A stretch of 64,000 bases of DNA from Catelliglobosispora koreensis DSM 44566 (GTDB lineage Bacteria; Actinomycetota; Actinomycetes; Mycobacteriales; Micromonosporaceae). Every line of letters begins with the position of its first letter. The stretch's first letter is position 1. Positions 1-8,809 of the stretch are shown here, piece after piece. The position numbers and the translations under genes are program-made. The stretch lies in the NCBI RefSeq assembly GCF_000379685.1, contig NZ_KB903255.1:109766-173765 (forward strand). The letters are read 5' to 3'. Below the pieces are notes generated by a model, which was not told the DNA's origin, searched no databases, and saw only the letters and a list, made by a program, of their open reading frames with translations.

Positions 1-133
1 TGGGAGGGCGAGGAGGCGGGAAGGCGGCCAGAGGTGGGAGGGCCGCGAGAGGTGGGAGGGCGAGGAGGCAGGAAGGCCGCGGGAGGTGGGAGGGCGAGGA
101 GGCGGGAAGGCGGCCAGAGGTGGGAAAGGCGGG
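1..133. repeat. 34-base tandem repeat array
   Basis: Three near-identical 34-base units lie at 1-34, 53-86 and 87-120. An 18-base truncated copy is at 35-52 and a decaying copy starts at 121. Each unit begins TGGGAGGGC and ends in GAGG, and the top strand is almost pure purine plus C. The array may continue to the left of the window. It lies just past the 3' end of the minus-strand GH13 gene. No convincing gene is seen in bases 1-236; short reading frames there follow the repeat. Confidence 0.85.
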
Positions 134-183
134 CAAGCCTGAGAGCCGTCGGCGATGCGGGCCCGGACCGTGGGAAGGGAAGG

Positions 184-218
184 AAAAGCGCGGCGGGCCG
201 GGTGAGGGTCCGCCGCGC
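184..218 (-). terminator. Hairpin terminator after the GH13 gene
   Basis: A perfect 9-base inverted repeat GCGCGGCGG / CCGCCGCGC (188-196 and 210-218) encloses a 13-base loop. Read on the minus strand, the hairpin is followed by TTTTCC (187-182), giving the layout of an intrinsic terminator. It sits 19 bases past the GH13 stop codon. Confidence 0.65.
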
Positions 219-236
219 GGGATAGCGGTGCAGGGG

Positions 237-1739
237 CTACGGCGTGTGGAGCCAGATGGAGGTGTCGGTGGGGAGGTGTCCGTCCACGAGAGGAGTGCTC
301 GACAACAGGACGGATTGATGTGGCGGCAGTTCCACGGGCGTGGAGCCGAAGTTCACGAGACACGTGATGTCGCCTCGCGTGAACGACAGGACGTCGGGGG
401 TGCTGGCAAGCCACGCGAACGGTCCGCTAGGCCGGTGCCGCAAAGCGGCGCGATATAGCGACAGCATCGACGTTGGGTCAGCCGCCTGGGCCTCAGCGGT
501 CAGCGATGCCCAGGACGCAGGCTGCGGCAGCCAAGGCTCACCTGAGGAGAACCCGAACGGCGGAGCGGTTCCTGACCACGGCAGCGGCACGCGGCAGCCG
601 TCACGGCCGTAGTCGGTGTGACCGGAACGTTCCCAGCGCGGGTCCTGCAACAGTTCGCGCGGGAGGTCTTCGACCTCGGGCAGGCCGAGCTCCTCGCCCT
701 GGTAGATATAGGCACAGCCGGGCAACCCCAGCAGCAGCAACGCCGCCGCCCGCGCGCGGCGGGTGCCGAGCGTCAGGTCAGATTCCCAGCCCGTCGGCGG
801 CATGATCCAAATGTGCTCGGTGGCTGTGCGCCCGTAGCGGGTCACGTCACGGACAACGTCGTGATTGGACAGCACCCACGTCGGCGTCGCCGGGACAGCC
901 AGCGTGACGTCGATGACTTCCCGCAAAGCGGACGCTTCCCAGGAGGCGATCAGGAACGGGAAATTGAAGGCCGTGTTGAGCTCATCTGGGCGCAGATACT
1001 TCGCGAGGGCGGATGGCTCAGACCAAAGTTCCCCGACAAAGACGGGCTCATGGGCGTACCCACTAAGGATTTTGCGCCACGAACGGTATATCTCATGCAC
1101 GCCTTCCTGATCCACCCACCCACCTTCGGCATGAAGATCTTTGATCAGATGGTTGGCGACGTCGATGCGGAAGCCGTCAACGCCACGGTCGAGCCAGAAT
1201 TTAAGCGTCGCCTCGAAATCGGCGCGCACATGCGGGTGCTCCCAGTTCCAGTCGGGCTGGCCGGGATCAAACATGTGCAGATACCACTGGCCGTCGGGGA
1301 CCTGAGTCCAGGCGGAGCCGCCGAAGTGCGACTGCCAGTCGTTGACCGGCTCGTCGTAGAAGTGGAACAGCTCGCGTTCGGGGGAGCCCGGTCCCGCGGC
1401 GAGGGCGGCGAGGAAATCCGGATGCTGACTGGAACAGTGATTGGGAACGATGTCGACGATCACCCGAATGCCCGCCGCATGGGCGTCGGCGATGAATGAT
1501 GTCGCCTCGGCCAGCGTGCCGAAGAGCGGATCGATGTCGCGATAGTTGGCCACGTCGTAGCCCGCGTCGGCCATCGGCGAGGTATACCAAGGGCTGAGCC
1601 AGATGGCATCGATGCCAAGCTCAGCGAGATAGGGCAAGCGGGAACGGATCCCGGCGATGTCTCCAATGCCATCGCCCGTTCCATCGGCGAAGCTGCGGGG
1701 GTAGATCTGGTAGATAACGGCGTTGTCGATCCAGCTCAT
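237..1739 (-). CDS. GH13 alpha-glucosidase (oligo-1,6-glucosidase-like)
   Basis: A 500-residue cytoplasmic glycoside hydrolase family 13 enzyme that would hydrolyse alpha-linked glucosides. It has the (beta/alpha)8 signatures in order: QIYPRSF near residue 12, DIVPNH at 96-101, the nucleophile Asp193 in GFRIDVAN, the acid/base Glu237 in VGELWSE and the third carboxylate Asp294 in LSNHD. Length fits the oligo-1,6-glucosidase and alpha-glucosidase subgroups. No signal peptide is visible. The ATG overlaps the alpha-galactosidase stop by 4 bases, so the two are co-translated. Pairing with an alpha-galactosidase suggests breakdown of raffinose-type or isomalto-oligosaccharides; exact specificity cannot be read from sequence. 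Confidence 0.92.
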   Translation of the reverse strand: MSWIDNAVIYQIYPRSFADGTGDGIGDIAGIRSRLPYLAELGIDAIWLSPWYTSPMADAGYDVANYRDIDPLFGTLAEATSFIADAHAAGIRVIVDIVPNHCSSQHPDFLAALAAGPGSPERELFHFYDEPVNDWQSHFGGSAWTQVPDGQWYLHMFDPGQPDWNWEHPHVRADFEATLKFWLDRGVDGFRIDVANHLIKDLHAEGGWVDQEGVHEIYRSWRKILSGYAHEPVFVGELWSEPSALAKYLRPDELNTAFNFPFLIASWEASALREVIDVTLAVPATPTWVLSNHDVVRDVTRYGRTATEHIWIMPPTGWESDLTLGTRRARAAALLLLGLPGCAYIYQGEELGLPEVEDLPRELLQDPRWERSGHTDYGRDGCRVPLPWSGTAPPFGFSSGEPWLPQPASWASLTAEAQAADPTSMLSLYRAALRHRPSGPFAWLASTPDVLSFTRGDITCLVNFGSTPVELPPHQSVLLSSTPLVDGHLPTDTSIWLHTP

Positions 1740-3778
1740 GAGCCCACCTTACGTATCTCGAACACCATTGCCTCGGCTGGATTGAGTCTTCTTACCGGCA
1801 CGCCTATGGTTTCCAGCGCCCGTCCGCCGAAAACAGCACCATCAAAATCAAGATCAGGCCCCAAAACAACCTTCAGGGTGTACTCCATGAGCGGCGCCAA
1901 CCCCGCGAACCGCAACCGTATCGGGGCAGGCGATAGCGGCGTGTTCGACGGCGTTGAGGTGAGCTGGGCATAGCTGAACAACGCGTGCGCCTGATCGGCC
2001 GAGACGACTCCGATGACGACAGACGACTCATCGGCGCGGTCAGGCACCACGACCGCCCCTGTGTGCAGCAACTCCCGGGAGCGCTTGTAAAGCGTGATCC
2101 AGTCCGCGATCTCCGCGAGCTCCCTTGGCGAGCACGACGTCAGATCCCACTCCAGCCCGGCATGCCCGAAAAGCGCTGTCGCGCAACGCATCCCGAGACT
2201 GGTGACCCGGCCGGTGATGTGTGTCTTCTCCGGGCCGACGTGCGCGCCCATGAGTTCCGGCGGCAGAAGCAGGCCGGTCCACAGCTGAATCTGCTGGCGG
2301 TCAAGAGGATCGTTGGTGTCGGAGGTCCACACACGGTCGGTGTGTTCGAGGACGCCGAAGTCGATCCGTGCTCCGCCTGACGAGCAAGACTCGATCTCCA
2401 GATGCGGATGGCGTTGCTTCAGCGCGGCGAAAAGCTGGTACACCGCAAGGGTTTGGTCGTGCACTTGCGGCGCCTCGATGAGGTCGCGATTGTGGTCCCA
2501 CTTGATGAAGTCCACCGTCGCCTCGGTGACCATGACGGACAGCCGGTCGAGAAGGTAGGCGAAAACGCTGGGGTTCGCGAGATCGAGGGTGTGCTGCTGG
2601 CGAAACTCATACGGCAGGCGGCCCGGATCGGCGAGCACCCAATCGGGGTGTGCGCGATAGAGGTCGGAGTTGGGGTTCACCATTTCCGGCTCGAACCACA
2701 GGCCGAATTGCATCCCGCGCTCGTGGACGTGATCCGCGAGGGGTTTGAGTCCGTCAGGCCAGACGGTCTCGTCAGCGAACCAGTCCCCAAGACCCGCGTG
2801 GTCGTCTCGCCGGTACCGGAACCAGCCGTCATCGAGCACGAACCGTTCCACGCCAACGTCAGCGGCCTGGTCCGCGAGCGCTTTGAGCTTGCCGAGGTCG
2901 TGGTTGAAGTAGACGGCTTCCCACGTGTTCAGCACGACTGGCCGGGGCTTGCGGGGATGCTGCGGCCGCGAGCGCAGATAGCGATGGAAGCGGCCTCTAA
3001 TGCCGTCCAGTCCCGTGTCGCTCCAAGCGAAGTAGGCCCAAGGGCTCGTGTATGACTGTCCGGGCCGCAACGTCACCTCACCCGGGTGCAGCAGTTCGCC
3101 GCCGCCGATGACCGCCGTCGCGTCAGGAAGCCGTTCGGCGAGGTGCTCGTGGTTCCCGCTCCATCCGATGTGGACGGCCCAGACCTGGCCGGCGCGATGG
3201 CTAAATCCTGGTGTGCCCACGGCGAGCACGGTCGCCGCGTCGTGACCGGTGCGGCCGCGGCGATTCTCCCTGGCGTGCGTGCCGAAGGCGAACGCAAGCC
3301 GTTGCGGGACACGCTCCAGCGCCCAGCGCCCGGTGAAGTCGAGGATCTCCTGTGCCTCGTCTGGCACGGGAAGCAGACACCTTAGGTCGCTAATGTTCCA
3401 AGCGGAGCTGTCCGTGTTCGTTGCCGTGTAACGAATCCTGAGCACACCCTCCGGCGTCAGCACGTACTCGCCCACGACCTCGATGCCAGCATCGCTGGCC
3501 TTGACGGTCAGTGTGGTGGCGGTGAACGTGGGCGGTTCGGTCAGGCGCAGGCGCACATGCGGGAACGGCCCGGCCACGATGCCGGGGCGGCCCTGCCAGC
3601 CGTCGTGTTGCCCTGCGAGCAAAGGCAGGGCGCTGGAACCGTAATCGGCCGCGGTCGCCGAGCCCGGGTCGGCGCCCCAGTGCACGATGCGAGGGAGAGT
3701 GTCGTCATTGGACAGTGCGAAGACTAGCGCCGCCCCGTCCGCCGCCAATGTGTGAATCTGTTGGATCGTGTCGGGCAC
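1736..3778 (-). CDS. GH36 alpha-galactosidase
   Basis: A 680-residue glycoside hydrolase family 36 protein that removes terminal alpha-galactose from melibiose- or raffinose-type sugars. The catalytic nucleophile is Asp428 in KWDHNRD. The probable acid/base is Asp487 in WTSDTNDPLDR, preceded by the SCSSGG motif that binds galactose in this family. An N-terminal beta-sandwich, the (beta/alpha)8 barrel (DDGWF, FEPEMVNP) and a C-terminal beta domain match the usual three-domain layout and about 700-residue length. No signal peptide is seen, so it is probably cytoplasmic. The GTG start lies 12 bases after the TetR gene with no clear Shine-Dalgarno sequence, so coupling is likely. Confidence 0.93.
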   Translation of the reverse strand: MPDTIQQIHTLAADGAALVFALSNDDTLPRIVHWGADPGSATAADYGSSALPLLAGQHDGWQGRPGIVAGPFPHVRLRLTEPPTFTATTLTVKASDAGIEVVGEYVLTPEGVLRIRYTATNTDSSAWNISDLRCLLPVPDEAQEILDFTGRWALERVPQRLAFAFGTHARENRRGRTGHDAATVLAVGTPGFSHRAGQVWAVHIGWSGNHEHLAERLPDATAVIGGGELLHPGEVTLRPGQSYTSPWAYFAWSDTGLDGIRGRFHRYLRSRPQHPRKPRPVVLNTWEAVYFNHDLGKLKALADQAADVGVERFVLDDGWFRYRRDDHAGLGDWFADETVWPDGLKPLADHVHERGMQFGLWFEPEMVNPNSDLYRAHPDWVLADPGRLPYEFRQQHTLDLANPSVFAYLLDRLSVMVTEATVDFIKWDHNRDLIEAPQVHDQTLAVYQLFAALKQRHPHLEIESCSSGGARIDFGVLEHTDRVWTSDTNDPLDRQQIQLWTGLLLPPELMGAHVGPEKTHITGRVTSLGMRCATALFGHAGLEWDLTSCSPRELAEIADWITLYKRSRELLHTGAVVVPDRADESSVVIGVVSADQAHALFSYAQLTSTPSNTPLSPAPIRLRFAGLAPLMEYTLKVVLGPDLDFDGAVFGGRALETIGVPVRRLNPAEAMVFEIRKVGS

Positions 3779-3790
3779 CGTGGGAGTCTG

Positions 3791-4393
3791 TCACAACAGG
3801 TCCTCGGGATCCAGGCCCACTTCGCGGGCTGCTCCCAGCCGCATCCAGTCAGATGCGAGTTTCCGTGAGATGACCTTGTCGTGCACCATGAGCTGGACCG
3901 CGAGCCCGTCGATGAGGCAGTTGATCCGCCAGGCGGCGCCCTCGGGGTCCTCGCACTTGAACGATCCGTCCTCGACACCGGCCGTGATGACCTCGATCAG
4001 GGCTTCTTTCCAGTGCAGATCCATCCGCCGCGAGACCTTCTCCAGCTCGGGCACGCGCAGTGACTCTGACCAGCCGTCGATCCACATCAGCCAGGACGTC
4101 GAACGCCCTTGCGGGGCAAGGAGTTTCAGCAGTTTGCGCAGCTTCTCCAGCGGGGTGCCCTTGGTGGACCGGACAGCGTCGAGCTTGGCGAGATCCTGCT
4201 CGGCGGCGTAGCTGAAAGCCTTGGTGAGCAACGCGTTCTTCGTGTTGAAGTGGTAGAAGACCAGCGCCTGGCTAACCCCGGCCGCCTTGGCGACATCGGC
4301 CGTGCGGGTGTTGGCGAAGCCCTTGTCCAGGATCACCTGGACCGCCGTGCGCAGCAGGTCATCGAGGCGCACCTGGGCGGATCGTCTGGTCAC
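3791..4393 (-). CDS. TetR-family transcriptional regulator
   Basis: A 200-residue TetR-type regulator. The N-terminal helix-turn-helix spans about residues 25-47, with the motif TRTADVAKAAGVSQALVFYHF. The C-terminal ligand domain, including an LIDGLA segment, resembles the BetI/TetR_C_6 subgroup. It is the first gene of a three-gene minus-strand operon with the GH36 and GH13 enzymes, so it probably controls them and itself. It may also control the divergent CapA-like gene 57 bases away. The inducer cannot be inferred. Confidence 0.88.
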   Translation of the reverse strand: MTRRSAQVRLDDLLRTAVQVILDKGFANTRTADVAKAAGVSQALVFYHFNTKNALLTKAFSYAAEQDLAKLDAVRSTKGTPLEKLRKLLKLLAPQGRSTSWLMWIDGWSESLRVPELEKVSRRMDLHWKEALIEVITAGVEDGSFKCEDPEGAAWRINCLIDGLAVQLMVHDKVISRKLASDWMRLGAAREVGLDPEDLL

Positions 4394-4450
4394 CGCGATA
4401 CGTTAACCCAGTTTCAAGGCACTGTGTCGACTGGCCTAAAGTGGACAAAC
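4394..4450. promoter_or_regulatory. Divergent promoter region, TetR / CapA-like
   Basis: This 57-base gap carries the start regions of two divergent genes. TAAAGT at 4437-4442 is a possible -10 element for the plus-strand gene. That would put transcription start only a few bases before or at its ATG, so a leaderless mRNA is possible. No convincing operator palindrome was found by eye. Confidence 0.35.
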
Positions 4451-5476
4451 ATGCGGTTAGGCCTGTTTATCCTGCCAATTCTGGTAGCGGGCTGTGCGGC
4501 GGTAGAGCCCGTCGCGGCACCTTCGACTTCGCTATCTCCAACGCCGCCGCGCGACATCACCGTGGCCATCGCCGGTGACGTCCACTTCGCGGACCGCACG
4601 CTGTCGTTACTGGAGCGTCCGGAGACCGCGTTCGGGAAGATCGCACCCGTACTCGCGCGGGCTGACCTCGCGATCGTGAACCTTGAGACGGCGGTGACCG
4701 AGCGGGGTACGCCGGAGCCGAAAGAGTTCCTGTTCCGGGCGCCAGCGTCAGCCTTCGCGGCGGTGAAGGCGGCCGGTGTGGACGCGGTGTCGATCGCCAA
4801 CAACCATGCTCTCGATTACGGCAGAGTCGGCTTGGCGGACACTCTCGACGCGGCTCGCGCGGCCGGCATCCCGGCCCTTGGCGGTGGAGAAGCCGCCGAC
4901 GCGTACCGCCCCTGGATTTACACCGTCGAGAACACCAAGATCGCCGTTGTCGCCTTGACCCATGTCAACGAGCTGTGGGAGTCGTGGAAAGCGACGGACA
5001 GCCGCCCGGGCCTGGCCATGCTGCGTGACGAACAGCGCGCCTTGGCCGCGGTGCGCTCAGCTCGCAGCCAGGCCGATGTGGTGATTGTGGCCGTGCACTG
5101 GGGTCCTGAGTACCAGGAGTGCCCCAACGGCGAGCTGAAGCGCCTGGCTAGCGCACTCATCGAGGCTGGTGCTGACGTCATCGCCGGGGGACACCAGCAC
5201 CTGCTGCTGGGAGCCGGATGGCAAGGGCAGTCATATGTGGCCTACGGACTGGGCAACTTTCTCTGGTGGCGCAATGACGCGATGAGCAATGACACCGGTG
5301 TGCTGTGGGTCACGATCCGGGCGGGGAAAGTCAAAACCGCAGGCCTGGTCCCGGCTTACATCGATCGCGTTACCGGACAGCCTTATCCCGTTGGCGGACA
5401 GAACGCGGCACGCATCCTCAATGACCAGAATCGGCTGCGCACCTGTGCGGGATTGACGGAATTTCCTGCCCCATAG
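4451..5476 (+). CDS. CapA-family (poly-gamma-glutamate type) lipoprotein
   Basis: A 341-residue exported lipoprotein of the CapA/PgsA family, whose fold is related to metallophosphoesterases. The ATG at 4451 is chosen over earlier in-frame starts because it gives a clean lipoprotein signal, with LVAGC and lipidated Cys15. After a short Pro/Ser/Thr linker come AGDVHFAD, NLETAV, NNHALDYG, AVHWGPEY and GGHQHLLLG, the metal- and phosphate-site motifs of the family. Family members are tied to capsule or polyglutamate synthesis, but many actinobacterial copies lie outside such operons. No capB or capC is nearby, so the substrate is unknown. Confidence 0.88.
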   Translation: MRLGLFILPILVAGCAAVEPVAAPSTSLSPTPPRDITVAIAGDVHFADRTLSLLERPETAFGKIAPVLARADLAIVNLETAVTERGTPEPKEFLFRAPASAFAAVKAAGVDAVSIANNHALDYGRVGLADTLDAARAAGIPALGGGEAADAYRPWIYTVENTKIAVVALTHVNELWESWKATDSRPGLAMLRDEQRALAAVRSARSQADVVIVAVHWGPEYQECPNGELKRLASALIEAGADVIAGGHQHLLLGAGWQGQSYVAYGLGNFLWWRNDAMSNDTGVLWVTIRAGKVKTAGLVPAYIDRVTGQPYPVGGQNAARILNDQNRLRTCAGLTEFPAP

Positions 5477-5515
5477 CCTTGTTGGCCCGGAAGACGTATC
5501 GGTGAGGAGACTTCC

Positions 5516-6424
5516 GTGCTTGACCCGCGTGGGCTTTACGAACTAGCGACAGACCTCCCTGACCTGGGAAGGCCGGTGTTGCTGCACGCGCTGACCGGGT
5601 TCATCGACGCCGGCGCGGCCGGCCGGCTGGCGCGCGAGCACCTGCTGCAGACCCTGGACGCCCGCGTGATCGCGACGTTCGACATCGATCAGCTTTACGA
5701 CTACCGCTCACGGCGGCCGCTGATGCACTTCGCGGCTGACCACTGGGAGAGCTACGACGAGCCCAAGCTGGAGCTGCACGCGGTCGACGACGACTCAGGC
5801 ACGCCCTTCCTCCTGCTGACCGGCCCTGAGCCCGACCTGCAATGGGAACGGTTCGTCGCGGCGGTGACGGCCATCATCAGGGACTTGAACGTCAGGCTGA
5901 CGGTCGGCATTCACGCCATCCCCATGTCTGTGCCACACACCCGTCCCTCGGGCATTACCGCGCACGGGACCAACCCCGGCCTGATCCAGGGCTATGAGCC
6001 GTGGATCGCCAACGTTCAGGTGCCGGGCAGCATCACCAATCTGCTTGAGTTCCGCCTGGGCCAAAATGGCCACGACGCGATCGGCTTCGCCGCGCATGTG
6101 CCGCATTACCTGGCCGAAAGCGAATACCCGCAGGCCGCCGAGCTGCTCGTGACCTCGGTGTCGCGGGCGACCGGGCTCCTGCTTCCGGTCTCGGATCTGT
6201 CCGACGCGGCGGAGCGAGTGCGCGAAGAGGTCGACCGTCAGCTGACCAACAACCAGCAGGCCTCGGCGGTGGTGCACGCGCTTGAGGAGCAATACGACGC
6301 GTTCATGCGGGGGCGCGGGAGCAATTTACTGACCGACTCGGCGCCGTTGCCGACGGCTGATGAGCTGGGAGCTGAGCTAGAGCGATTTCTCGCTGAGCAT
6401 CAGCGCCGTGATAATGGCGAGTGA
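5516..6424 (+). CDS. PAC2-family protein (proteasome-assembly-chaperone fold)
   Basis: A 302-residue PAC2-family protein. The start LDPRGLYEL, the LLHALTGFIDAG segment and the central GIHAIPMSVPHTRP region are typical of this actinobacterial family. The C-terminal third looks helical, with EEQYDAFMRG. The fold is shared with eukaryotic proteasome assembly chaperones, but the bacterial role is not established. The GTG start has GAGGAGA about 6 bases upstream. The stop overlaps the next gene by 4 bases (GTGA), so it is coupled to the AEC transporter. Confidence 0.85.
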   Translation: MLDPRGLYELATDLPDLGRPVLLHALTGFIDAGAAGRLAREHLLQTLDARVIATFDIDQLYDYRSRRPLMHFAADHWESYDEPKLELHAVDDDSGTPFLLLTGPEPDLQWERFVAAVTAIIRDLNVRLTVGIHAIPMSVPHTRPSGITAHGTNPGLIQGYEPWIANVQVPGSITNLLEFRLGQNGHDAIGFAAHVPHYLAESEYPQAAELLVTSVSRATGLLLPVSDLSDAAERVREEVDRQLTNNQQASAVVHALEEQYDAFMRGRGSNLLTDSAPLPTADELGAELERFLAEHQRRDNGE

Positions 6425-7296
6425 TCTCTGCTTTTGCTCCACTTTGGATAGTGACCCTGGCCGGGTGGGCTTGTGCCCGGTTCGGGGTTCTTAGTCCGAC
6501 TCTGCAGCAGGGACTCGGCGAATTCGCCTTCACGATCGCCATTCCGGCCGTCGTCTTCACCACGATCGTGCGTCTCGATGACGTGCCCGTCATCCCGCTG
6601 GCAGCTTTCGCGGTCAGCACCGTGGTCGTCGGCGTGCTCGTTTACCTCCTCTCGCCCGCGCGCACCCATGGCGAAAAGGTCATCAACTCCATGGCCGGTG
6701 CCTACGTCAATTCCGGAAATCTCGGGATTCCGCTGGCTATCTACGTTTTGGGAGACGCGTCCCTCGTCGTCATCGTGGTGGCGTTCCAGACGGTTATCGT
6801 GACGCCGCTGATCGTGGGACTGCTCGACGCGGCACCGAAACGCTTGTGGTCGTTGCCGTTGCGCGTGCCGGTAGTTCTCGCCTCGCTCGCCGGGGTGCTG
6901 GTGTTGGCCACGGGCGTCACCCTGCCCGAGGTGATGACCCGGCCCCTGGACATCATCGGCGGGGCGGCGGCACCGGCCGCCTTGTTCGCCTTGGGCATGT
7001 CGCTGCACGCGGCGGAGAAGCCGAACCTGGCAAACCCTTCGCTCTGGCTAGCCACTTCGGCGAAAGTCGTCGCGCAGCCGCTCATCGCCTTCGCCGCCGC
7101 CAAGTTCTTGTTCGGCCTCAACGGCTTGGATCTGCTCGCGGTCACCCTGTTCGCCGGGCTGCCCACGGCCCAGAACACCTTCGTCTACGCGAGCCAGTAC
7201 AAGGTGCCCAATGGGCTGAGCCGCGACGCTGTGCTGGTCACGAGTGTCCTTTCCCTACTGTCGCTTTCGGTCATTCTTGGTATGATCGGCAGCTGA
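6421..7296 (+). CDS. AEC-family (auxin efflux carrier type) transporter
   Basis: A 291-residue integral membrane protein with about ten hydrophobic segments, matching the AEC/membrane transport family. Recognisable features are AYVNSGNLGIPLA around residue 100 and LPTAQNTFVYA near residue 250, both characteristic of these carriers, which move organic acids or related anions. The N-terminus starts directly in a membrane segment, consistent with the GTG at 6421. It is translationally coupled to the PAC2 gene. The substrate is not deducible. Confidence 0.87.
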   Translation: MISAFAPLWIVTLAGWACARFGVLSPTLQQGLGEFAFTIAIPAVVFTTIVRLDDVPVIPLAAFAVSTVVVGVLVYLLSPARTHGEKVINSMAGAYVNSGNLGIPLAIYVLGDASLVVIVVAFQTVIVTPLIVGLLDAAPKRLWSLPLRVPVVLASLAGVLVLATGVTLPEVMTRPLDIIGGAAAPAALFALGMSLHAAEKPNLANPSLWLATSAKVVAQPLIAFAAAKFLFGLNGLDLLAVTLFAGLPTAQNTFVYASQYKVPNGLSRDAVLVTSVLSLLSLSVILGMIGS

Positions 7297-7307
7297 GCCG
7301 GGCGCGC

Positions 7308-7330
7308 GACGTTGCTTTTACCGCAACGTC
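7308..7330. promoter_or_regulatory. Inverted repeat before the GH6 gene
   Basis: GACGTTGC and GCAACGTC (7308-7315 and 7323-7330) form a perfect 8-base inverted repeat around a 7-base centre. It sits between the AEC stop and the Shine-Dalgarno AGGAG (7334-7338) of the cellulase. It could be a regulator operator or a short terminator; no T-run follows. Confidence 0.45.
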
Positions 7331-7343
7331 TCTAGGAGCCTGT

Positions 7344-8693
7344 GTGTTCAAACGCATCGCCGCCGCTTCCCTAGCCCTCGCTGCCACCGGCCTAGCCAGC
7401 CTGCTCCTCATTGGTGGCCCAGCAGAGGCGGGAACTCTCAGTGGGTCGTTCTATGCCGACCCGAACAGCAAAGTGAAGCAATGGCTCGCCGCCAACCCGA
7501 ACGACTCCCGTGCCGCACTGATCGCGGCCCGGATCGGCAGCCAGCCACAGGGCAAGTGGTTCGCCTACTACAGCCCGAGCACCGTCCAGGCCGACGTTTC
7601 GGCCTATGTCTCCGCCGCCAACGCCGCTGGCAAGATTCCGCTCCTGATTCCCTACATGGTGCCCAACCGCGACTGCGGTGGTGCCAGTGCCGGCGGAGCC
7701 CCGACCTACACCGCCTATCGCACGTGGGCGCAAAGCTTCGCTAATGGGCTCGGTTCACAGACCGTCGTGGTTATGCTGGAGCCGGACTCCCTGGCGCTGC
7801 AGACGTGTCTGTCCGCTTCGGAGAAGGCTGAGCGCAACTCGGCGCTGAGCTTCGCCATCAGCGCCATGAAGAGCAGAAACCCCAATGCCAAGGTGTACTT
7901 GGATGCCGGTCACTCAGCGTGGAATAGCGCCGGGGAAACGGCATCGCGTCTGAGTGCCGCGGGTGTGTCGAATTCGGCCGGGTTCTACACGAACCTGTCC
8001 AACTTCCGCTGGACGGCCGACGAAATCAACTTTGGGCGCAATGTGCTGAACGCCTTAGGGAACTCAGCACTGCACCAGGTTATCGACGTCAGCCGTAACG
8101 GCCGCGGTCCGCTCGGGAGCGAGTGGTGCGATCCGAGCGGGCGTGGCACCGGTGTCGCCGCGACAACCGCGACGAATGAGTCCACTGTGGACGCCTTCGT
8201 GTGGGCGAAACCGCCGGGCGAAGCGGACGGTTGTGCCGCCGCCGCGGGCACCTTCGTCCCGGATTTGGCGTATCAGCTGGCGCTCAACGGAATCGGGCCG
8301 ACGTCCTCACCGACGACGTCGCCGACTTCTTCGCCTTCCCCGTCGGCCAGTGTTTCACCGTCACCGTCCGTAACCCCGTCCAACCCTGTTGGTGCGTGCA
8401 CGGTCAGTTACCGGATCGACAGCCAGTGGCACAACGGATTCACCGCGACGGTCACGTTGACCAAGTCGGCTCCGGCGGTGACCGGATGGACGCTGACCTT
8501 TGGTTTCACTGGCAATCAGCAGATTACAAACGCCTGGAACGCTCAGGTGACTCAGTCGGGCACTCAGGTGACGGCCCGTGACGTTGGGTGGAACGGGACC
8601 GTGGGCACGGCCAGTTTCGGCTTCCAAGCCACATATGCCGGAACAAACGCGGTACCAGGCGGTTTCCGCCTCAACGGGATCGCGTGTAGTTGA
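7344..8693 (+). CDS. Secreted GH6 cellulase with C-terminal CBM2
   Basis: A 449-residue secreted beta-1,4-glucanase. A signal peptide covers about residues 1-30 and ends AEA. The GH6 domain follows, with ANAAGKIPLLIPY, the catalytic-region NRDCGG, the VMLEPDSLA acid motif, YLDAGHSAW and DPSGRGTG. A Ser/Thr/Pro linker near residues 317-350 leads to a cellulose-binding module of family 2, with SYRIDSQWHNGF and paired Cys residues. The GTG at 7344 is preferred because AGGAG lies 5 bases upstream and the long upstream extension overlaps the AEC gene. Endoglucanase or cellobiohydrolase action cannot be separated by eye. Confidence 0.94.
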   Translation: MFKRIAAASLALAATGLASLLLIGGPAEAGTLSGSFYADPNSKVKQWLAANPNDSRAALIAARIGSQPQGKWFAYYSPSTVQADVSAYVSAANAAGKIPLLIPYMVPNRDCGGASAGGAPTYTAYRTWAQSFANGLGSQTVVVMLEPDSLALQTCLSASEKAERNSALSFAISAMKSRNPNAKVYLDAGHSAWNSAGETASRLSAAGVSNSAGFYTNLSNFRWTADEINFGRNVLNALGNSALHQVIDVSRNGRGPLGSEWCDPSGRGTGVAATTATNESTVDAFVWAKPPGEADGCAAAAGTFVPDLAYQLALNGIGPTSSPTTSPTSSPSPSASVSPSPSVTPSNPVGACTVSYRIDSQWHNGFTATVTLTKSAPAVTGWTLTFGFTGNQQITNAWNAQVTQSGTQVTARDVGWNGTVGTASFGFQATYAGTNAVPGGFRLNGIACS

Positions 8694-8701
8694 AAATTTG
8701 C

Positions 8702-8734
8702 ACGGTGCCGTCCAGCTATTTTGGACGGCACCGT
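8702..8734 (+). terminator. Strong hairpin after the GH6 gene
   Basis: A perfect 13-base stem (8702-8714 with 8722-8734, arm ACGGTGCCGTCCA) closes a 7-base loop 8 bases past the cellulase stop. There is no long T-run after it, which is common for actinobacterial terminators. It separates the cellulase from the protease transcript. Confidence 0.8.
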
Positions 8735-8809
8735 CACGTTCCGTGCCTTGTGTGGGAACGCTACGAGACGCTAGGTTCTCTCAGGATATTTACATATCGG
8801 AGGTCCTCA

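Noticed and set aside
1..225. Short plus-strand reading frames at the window start
   Set aside because: They follow the purine-rich repeat, have no start signals, and are very rich in Gly/Arg as expected from composition.
8690..8809. An extended N-terminus for the S1 protease
   Set aside because: It would include the cellulase terminator hairpin and spoil the signal peptide that begins at 8810.
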